DNA of 64,000 nucleotides from Carnegiea gigantea (taxonomy: Eukaryota; Streptophyta; Magnoliopsida; Caryophyllales; Cactaceae): the NCBI GenBank assembly GCA_029747015.1, contig JAKOGI010000004.1, forward strand, positions 1,932,501 through 1,996,500. Direction: 5' to 3'. Below, one piece after another: positions 56,900 to 64,000 of the stretch (within the stretch, counting starts at the first letter, position 1; each line of letters opens with the position of its first letter). A program made the position numbers and the translations under genes. The notes under the pieces were generated by a model. It was not told the DNA's origin, did not search any database, and saw only the letters and a list, made by a program, of their open reading frames with translations.

Positions 56900-58330
56900 T
56901 GATGCAAGGATATTATTCAAATTTTGTTTTTATTTTATTAGTGTAAATAAGGAATAAAAATATATCAATTTTAAAGTAGAATAACAATTCTATGACAATA
57001 TAATTATTGTTTCCTTTCTTTTTTTCATTTAAATCACTTTAAATTTCTTTTGTTGACATACTATTTATTATTTTTTCAAAATCCACTAAGGTGTGAGACA
57101 TCTTTTTTTTTGTAGGTTTATTTTAGCAACTAAATAAACTACATTTTAATTTAACTTAATTTCACAAAAATTATACTGGAGTCTTACAAGTTACTACATA
57201 GGATATGTAAAGCAATCACTTCTTTTAATTCAATGTAATAATACATTGATTCAACTATGAATTTCCATTATATAGCCAAGTAATCTTACGTGGTCATTAT
57301 ACATGTTGTCCTACATGTTATCATATGTTGTCCTATATGATTGAGATTGACTGATATTGTTGTATGACCATTAGATCTTATTCATTTACAGCAACATTGA
57401 GATCCAGCATAAAAGAAAACGAGTGGCAACATTTTAAATTAAGAACAAAATCTTGATCATCTTATCTAAATTTCTTTTTTTAATATTAAAAATAAAATTA
57501 ATCAATACAATTAGAAATATGAAAAATCATTCATTGCAAATCACGTTAGCTGTATGAGGACTTAGCCCAAAAAAAAAAAATGATATATATGTTAGATTAT
57601 TCAATTTATGAATAGTCTTTTTTTATTCATTTTCTATTGTAATAATAGGTACTCTTCATTCTTAATGTTCAACTCACATTGTTTTGACTCATTTAATTAT
57701 TTCTGTATTAAATTTATATTTCATTTGAATATTAAATTTACCACTAATTAGTAAGTGGTACTCACTTTAATATATAGAATTGATATTACATTAAATCTAC
57801 AATATCGTAAATACCATTCTTATTCCTTGTGATATCGTATGTGGCATTCAATTTCAGGATTTTAGTAAATTTTTATTTTAATTTTATTTATATAAATAAG
57901 CAATGAAAAATATATCATTTAAAGTAGAAATAATCCTATTACAACATAAAAAGTTGTTTCTCTTTTTACTTATCAAATTTTCTTTTTCTTTTTACATTTA
58001 CACTACCACTTTAAATTCTTTGTGTATTTATACCATAATTATTTATTTACTATTTTCTCAAAATTCTCTAATATGTGAGTTTTTTTTTTGGTGGGTGAAC
58101 TTTAGTGATTAAATCGAACATCTTATAAATTTGATTACTTTAATGAAGATTATATTAAAGTTAAAGTCTTGCTGATTGATGTATAGGCTATAGAAAAAGT
58201 CAAATCTTTTAATTCAATGCAATGTTGCATTAATTCAGCCCACGTGGACATTGATGTAGCTAGATAATACTAGGTGGTGTTGTATATATCACCCTATGTG
58301 TCACTCATATAATGATTCTATCCAACTTTT
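56900..58330 (+). repeat. two diverged direct repeats about 930 bp apart
   Basis: The order of landmarks around 56930-57350 (TATTAGTGTAAATAAGGAAT, AAAGTAGAATAAC, CACTTTAAATTTCTTT, GTGTGAGACATC, CAATGTAATAATACATTGATT, TACGTGGTCATTAT) recurs at 57875-58300 (TTTATATAAATAAGCAATG, AAAGTAGAAATAA, CACTTTAAATTCTTTG, ATGTGAGTTTTT, CAATGCAATGTTGCATTAATT, TAGGTGGTGTTGTAT). Strongly diverged, AT-rich, non-coding. Confidence 0.6.
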
Positions 58331-58567
58331 AATGCATATATATGTGTGTGTGATACAAGAGTTAATGATTTTCGGTAAATTATAAGATAGACTCGAAAGT
58401 ATAGACCTGATATTATAACAATCCTATATTTTCATTTTTTTACTTTTGTAAACCCCCTATTTTCAAAATAATAGACTTACTTTTCAACATATTGTAGGAG
58501 ACTAGGAGTAGACTCCTAGGGATTAATATGAAATTTACAACATTTTCATGATAATACGTACACACCT

Positions 58568-59393
58568 ATAAGTGTGTTTGGTAGGGATAAAAATCATTTT
58601 TCTGAAAAATAATTTTCTAATTTTATGATATTTGGTAAAACAAGGATGGTAAATTTGTTTTCAGGTGAAAATCATTTTTCCTAGAATCGGGGAAAATCAT
58701 TTTCCCCAGTATGAAGGAAAATATTTTCACTTTGAATAGAGCGTAAGTTGATTTTACATTTCTTTAGCGCTCACACGATTTCACATTCTTTCGTTCTTCT
58801 GTGTCTATTTCCTCGACATATTGTTCAAAGATTAAGGCAGTGGCATATAGTTCGAATATTAAGGCAACATATTAAAGATTAGCGAGACTGTATCATTCCG
58901 ATGTCGATACCGATACCGATGCCTGTGAATCTGACAATCATAATTTCATTGAAATCCAAAACACTCTGCAATTTATCGTCATGGTTAAAAAGATAGGAAA
59001 ACTCACTGGGCTTTTCCTTCTCTTTGTTTGGATTCCTACTCGAAAGTTAGATCGAAATCGATAAGCGTTGCTAGCATCAAATTGTTGGTAGTAGGTAAGA
59101 TTAAAAAATTGACAAATGTACATGTTGTCACAACTTTGATATGGATAACACCACTATTGTAATATAATTCCCGAAAGAATAGAATATAAATTCTCATTTT
59201 TTAAAATATCTCACTTATTTTTATTTTTTCACTAATGTGCCTCTTAGTTTTTTTATGTATTTTTTGCTAATCAAACTCATTTTTCCAAAATTTCATTTTT
59301 CTTTAATCAAACAACTGAAAATATGAGTTGAAAATTATTTTATATGAAAAATAATTTTCTGAAAAAATGGTTGTCAACCCTACCCAAAAAACG
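58568..59393. mobile_element. MITE-like element with TTTGGTAGGG ends
   Basis: Left end GTGTTTGGTAGGGATAAAAA followed by TCTGAAAAATAATTTTC; right end (reverse complement) GCGTTTTTTGGGTAGGGTTG followed by TTCAGAAAATTATTTTTC. These make an imperfect 45-50 bp terminal inverted repeat. No transposase and no clear target duplication. Confidence 0.55.
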
Positions 59394-62300
59394 CATAATA
59401 TGATTAGAATTGACACATTTTGTAAATTCTAATCTGAGCTTGCTCATAAGTACTGCAAGAAATATGTGAAATTTTCATGTGCAAATAGCAAGCATTTATT
59501 AAAAAAAAAATAATAAAATTATGGAAAATAGAACAAGACTTTTTTAATCCTTTGCATGTATCCATGTATTTCATTAAAAAAAAAAAAGTATTGTATACAA
59601 TAACTGCAATGTTTTCATTCTTTTAATTTCTTCAAAAATGCTAAATCAAAAAATTGTTAAATAATTAAGTATTTTATATTTACTAAATTTATATCTATGT
59701 CATCTTTTAAGATCTATTCAATATTTAACTCATCAGTAGCTGCCTTGACAGCGTAATAAATATGAACAATAAAAGTTCGACCATGTATTAGTATACAACC
59801 TTAGACCTATATATATTGTCTCTTACGATCTATTAAATTGTTAGCTAATTAGTACTTATCTAGACAAGTGAAACAAATATAAGGAGCATATTATAGTACC
59901 ATACAATCTTAATATGATGATCCTGCAAGGAAAAGGGGTGAAGTGTTATTGCTGCTGTTGTACGTATTAATATTAAAGATCCCCTTGCATGCATGCACGC
60001 ATCTCCACTAGCTAGCTAGCTTGGCTACGACACTGAGTACAAATGTACTCACTTCTTGTATAATTGCACCATTCGTATCATTAATAGACACCGATTTTTA
60101 TATGGTAGACTCTGTATTACATATTAAACTGTTCTTTTGGGGTGCACGACTTTAATCTTCATTCAATATGATGTACCATTTTTTGTATTATTATATGCCC
60201 ATAAATTGTTGTGTCGAGATGCATGATTGGGGTCGTAGCATCGACGGCAACCTTGGCGTCCAATTGCATGCATTGCCAAGCCGCCTTGCACATGCTCGCG
60301 TAACACATTATTCATCCGTCTAATTAATAGTTCATGCATTCAAAATAGACCGTCACTCTATGTGTATGGATTACCAATGATAATCAAATATCAACTCATC
60401 AAGCTTTCATTATCCATTATGACGAATGAAGCAAACTTATAGCAACTCTATAATTTAGTCCTTAATTAACTATCCATAACAATTCAATATGTAATTCTAA
60501 AAGTGTTCAATGCGTATACATTAATGCAAGCAATATTGGTTAATTTGATGTAAATAATCTTGTAATGCTAACAAGTTTATAACTGTGTTTTTTATTATCG
60601 TGTTTGGTTGTAAGCGAATATTACAAATAATAATTATCTTGTAATTATAACTATCTCAAATTATGTACTCGTACTTATGCTATAAAATTGATTGCATTAT
60701 ATTGCATTGTTAAACCAAATATCACCTAAACTCATTTCATAGTAGTACATTTGTTAATATTTTTTATGTAGGTTAGATGAAACCTCCATAGTCTCATAAA
60801 ATTTATACCATAAAATTCGAAGTATAATAGATGGATAAACTCCAATATCCATGTGCATTGAGATTTGAGCACAAGCACAAGTGCACAACACTGAATCAAG
60901 CTTTTAATAGATGTGGCAATTTCACCCGCACTCGATGAATACTATTTTATTTGATTTAAAAAAGTGGACGAAAATTTGAAATACATAGATAATGAATAAT
61001 GGTTTGACAAACTAGGCTAGATGCGAGGGATGCTCCATCCGGACCAGCATCTGCTTAGTCATCCACCTGGTTATCGCCTATTTGCAATTAGTTAACTTTT
61101 TAGTTTTATCCTTTAAATTTAATTTACCCATTTCTTGGATGATTTTAATGTTAATTTTATAATTTTCATCAAAATTAATAAGATAAATATGATATTTATT
61201 CAATTTTTATGTCTAAAATGTACTTTTTAAACCTTTCCAAAGGCAAAGCATATTTTTTCTAATAATTTGATGAAATGTTATATATGAACTTTAATCATTC
61301 ATTACAATTTGATTCACCTGTTTTCACTCTAAGATAGTGAATTGATGAATTGAATTGACTTTTGACAGATGAAAGATGAATTGCATTTTCACGGATAAAA
61401 ATAAATTCCCCCGACACAAACCCGATCTATTGTCAGCCCCTTGCTATCATCATTCGTATGTATGCCAGTAAGCGCATTAAAAAAAGAGGTGAGTGGTGGT
61501 GACACTTGATAAGAAATGGTCCCATGTACTAAAGGAATTTAAAATAAAAGAAAAAGGAATGGCTGGCCGATAAAATTAAATTTGCTCAACGACAAGCACG
61601 TGGCTCTGCACCAAGAGCACCAAGAGCGGACCATATAATATTCCCTGTCTCCACTCTCCCTAGCCGATGCTAGTAGATTCCATCAATCCATTTTTAAGTT
61701 TTTTTTCTTAATTAAAAGTTCTACTTTCATGAAAATTCATAATTATGAAAGATGAAAGCAAACCATTCGTAGTTTATTAATAAGCTTTTTGTAAAGTGAT
61801 AAAACGTTTAAATATTTTTTTCACTCTTCTTTTTTTTTTAAAAAAATATTTGTTTCTTTAATTTACACAGTTGATGTCAATTAGGGGACAAGGGGAATAT
61901 TTTTAGGCTGTCCACTTTCATACCGCATAATAAGATCTTCAAAGGATTTTATTTCATAGTTTTTTCGAACCGAAAAGCACTTCCCTGCGGGCGATGCACA
62001 TGGCAAACAAATTACAAATCATTTGTACCTGAAGTTGCTCATATTGATTGATGAGTAGGCCTCAGTGAAGACAACCTCTTAAGTTATTCGCCGGAAAGAT
62101 ATCGCTACTTTCTTTACTTGATTCAACAATGTCATTATTAATCGTATTTTTACGTAAGAGAATAGTAAAGTCGATTGACTGGCTAAATTTACATTATCAG
62201 TTCATTCCACAAGTGCGTAAGATACAATTCCTCATAGAGACCTTTGTGGTATCCTTGTTACGGATAATTTAGAACGAAACTTTAAGAGAAGAGAAGGGCA

Positions 62301-62710
62301 TCCTAAATTATAATTCTTATCTTTCTGACCAAAAAAAAAGCAAAAAAAAAACATTTGCAGTGAAATTAATTTGCTAATAAATCATTTCCTTGAAAGAAAA
62401 AGAAGAAAAAGCGGGGAAAAAATGCAACTTATACAACAATTATATGACAAACTTTTCTTCACATAATAATATTGATCACAAAAATATCACAGAGGAGAGA
62501 GAGGGAGAGAGACACCATCTAGATCTGTCGCTCGATCCCTCCCTCTCGAGCCGGTCTGCCTTCACTACTAAAAATTTCACATAACATTTAGTTGACTAAT
62601 TAATTAAGCCCTCAAAAAGATTAAGGGGGTTTTAAGGAGGAGAAAAAAAAAAGGAATTTTACATTGGTACACAGGTCAAGCAAACGCTTCTTGTCCGTGC
62701 GGAAATATCT
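59394..62710. other. intergenic DNA downstream of the Aux/IAA gene
   Basis: AT-rich. An imperfect hairpin around CTTGGC...GCCAAG lies at about 60235-60300. A GAGAGAGAGGGAGAGAGAC stretch is at 62492-62510. A 64-codon frame at 62390-62584 is low-complexity and not a credible gene. Part of 62590-62710 is likely the Aux/IAA 3' UTR. Confidence 0.5.
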
Positions 62711-63815
62711 TCAACTTCTGCTCTTGCACTTTTCAACTGCCCTTGGTGCTGCAACACAAACATAATTAAAAACATTTCTGTTATTATATAGTACAAAAGG
62801 GTGAAAGTCACCATAGATAACTTATACGTCATTTGGTTCGGATTAACTTCATGTTAAGTAAAAATAACTTCACAGAGTTGCAGGATTGGCTCGTCAAAAT
62901 TAGGTAATGTCATGTCATTATCGAGTCCACTGTTATTATGTAGAACAAGCTCATCTTCCACACATTAGGCAATTTATGTTTCGATCAAACAATTTTGGCC
63001 TTTCAATATAAGCAAGGCCAATTTAAATTCAATTGCTTTATCTTGAATATAGGCTGATTTTACTAGCACGGGGCGTATATGCAACTAATGGAAAGTTCTG
63101 AGTCCGAAGTTAGGGACTAACCTAGTCCAATAGCTTCTGATCCCTTCATGATACGGAGGCGTTTGCACGAATCAACAAACATCCTGACAAATCAATGAAC
63201 AATTACAATAATTAGCTGATTGTTTCATGTCAATCAAAATATCCAATAGTTATTCCGAGTAAAATTTCCTAATTCCGGAAACTTACTCCCATGGGACATC
63301 CCCAACAAGCATCCAGTCACCATCCTTGTCTTCATATGTAGCCACATACTCGGACCCATTCAATAGATCAATCAATTTACTCTCATTCAAGAAACCCTTG
63401 GCTCCGTCGGATTCGGACCCACAATTTCCTGCAGTCACCATTAAGTTCCAATCATAAAATCAATAATGAAATCAATTCAAATCTAACTAATCATTCAATC
63501 CGCATGACCTTTAAGTTAATTAATTAATTTTATATACCAATGGTGAAGGAGCTGAACATTTTGGCTAAGGCACCGGACAGGTCTTTGTAGCTCTTGTACA
63601 ACTTCAAGTCCACCTTTCGTAGGTAAGGTGCACCATCCATGCTAACCTTAACGAATGCTGCACTTGCACTAGCACCAGCACCAGCACCGGCACCGGCACC
63701 GGCACCGGCACCGGCGACCGCCTTCTGATCTGCCGGCTCCTCAGGGTTCTTCTTTTGGACGGTCACGATGTTCTTCCTGAATGATCGGACTGGTGGCCAA
63801 CCCACTACTTGTGCC
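62711..63815 (-). CDS. Aux/IAA auxin-response repressor, 5' part off the window
   Basis: Four 3' exons on the minus strand with matching phases: 63815-63538, 63428-63287, 63183-63122, 62748-62711 (TGA). They encode the domain II degron ([14 protein letters not shown]), recognised by TIR1/AFB receptors with auxin; a Gly-Ala tract; and the PB1 domain (domains [40 protein letters not shown], then [19 protein letters not shown] and [19 protein letters not shown]) that binds ARF factors and other Aux/IAAs in the nucleus. The C-terminus EKCKSRS resembles the IAA7/14/16/17 clade. Domain I with the LxLxL EAR motif lies upstream of 63815, outside the window; the exon begins with the last base of a split codon. 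Only 173 codons are visible here. All key residues of the visible domains are present. Confidence 0.95.
63671..63715. repeat. GGCACC microsatellite encoding a Gly-Ala tract
   Basis: Plus strand (AGCACC)n/(GGCACC)n, six-base period, inside the first visible Aux/IAA exon. It encodes about eight Gly-Ala pairs between the degron and the PB1 domain, and is likely to vary in length among alleles. Confidence 0.9.
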
Positions 63816-64000
63816 CTGCAAATACATACATCTCAATAATTGGTATCCCCCAAACAGAAACCCCAGGGGAAAAAAAAAAGTACTAACGGATCTACACAAA
63901 ATCTCATCGGTGCAAATTTATAAAAATTATTTGTGACATATTTCCTTGAAGCCCTGCTGCAGTCAACAGTAACTCAACGTGTATAGGAAAAAAGAAAAAG
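63816..64000 (-). other. Aux/IAA intron, continuing off the right edge
   Basis: Begins at the TTTGCAG acceptor before 63815. No further exon was recognised before the window ends. Confidence 0.7.

Noticed and set aside
59950..59985. TGAAGTGTT word similar to a miR395 start
   Set aside because: Only nine bases agree and no convincing star strand or hairpin was found.
62390..62584. 64-codon plus-strand frame near the Aux/IAA 3' end
   Set aside because: Low complexity, no family, and lies in likely 3' flanking DNA.

Overview
The window is nuclear DNA of a flowering plant, probably a dicot. The evidence is spliceosomal introns with GT/AG borders, a RING/RAWUL E3 ligase gene of the DRIP (DREB2A-interacting protein) type, an Aux/IAA auxin repressor, plant Ty1/copia and Ty3 Tat-lineage LTR retrotransposons, a CACTA transposon, hAT-like MITEs and tRNA-derived/Au-type SINEs. 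The species cannot be named from the sequence. Nothing prokaryotic or organellar was seen. All splice borders and domain calls were read by eye; no database search was run.

Layout: (1) 1-4892, minus strand: a DRIP-like E3 ligase gene, five exons visible, last exon(s) off the left edge, with an Au-type SINE in intron 2. (2) 6790-10263, minus: a second DRIP-like copy that keeps the RING exons but, after about residue 120, is fused to unrelated sequence ending in a coiled coil; all four exons join in frame (439 aa). (3) 11.2-14.6 kb: repeats, including a long imperfect inverted repeat with a SINE inserted in one arm. (4) 14657-19562: Ty1/copia element 1 (TSD TTAAG). (5) 19.7-25.9 kb: a hAT-like MITE, a decayed LINE reverse transcriptase, a 385-bp tandem repeat in a hAT-like element, and a coiled-coil gene remnant. 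(6) 25874-33608: an older Ty1/copia element 2 (TSD AAAAA). (7) 33739-53024: a third DRIP-like copy, a broken pseudogene whose exons 1 and 2 are now 19 kb apart because a CACTA element (34398-38294, TSD ATT) and a 13.8-kb Ty3 Tat element (38543-52390, TSD ATTAC) landed in intron 1. (8) 53-62.7 kb: AT-rich intergenic DNA with MITE-like repeats and no supported gene. (9) 62711-63815, minus: four 3' exons of an Aux/IAA gene, 5' part off the right edge.

The most notable item is inside the Tat element. Between integrase and the 3' LTR, on the strand opposite to gag-pol, two long reading frames (40792-42909 and 42983-43774) join exactly in frame across a 73-bp GT-AG intron with a CTAAC branch-like site. 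The result is a 969-aa protein with a plant mobile domain (PMD, aminotransferase-like) and a C-terminal coiled coil. The element's LTRs are almost identical, so the insertion is recent; pol carries two frame breaks while the antisense gene is open throughout. The second notable item is the RING/coiled-coil chimera at 6.8-10.3 kb.
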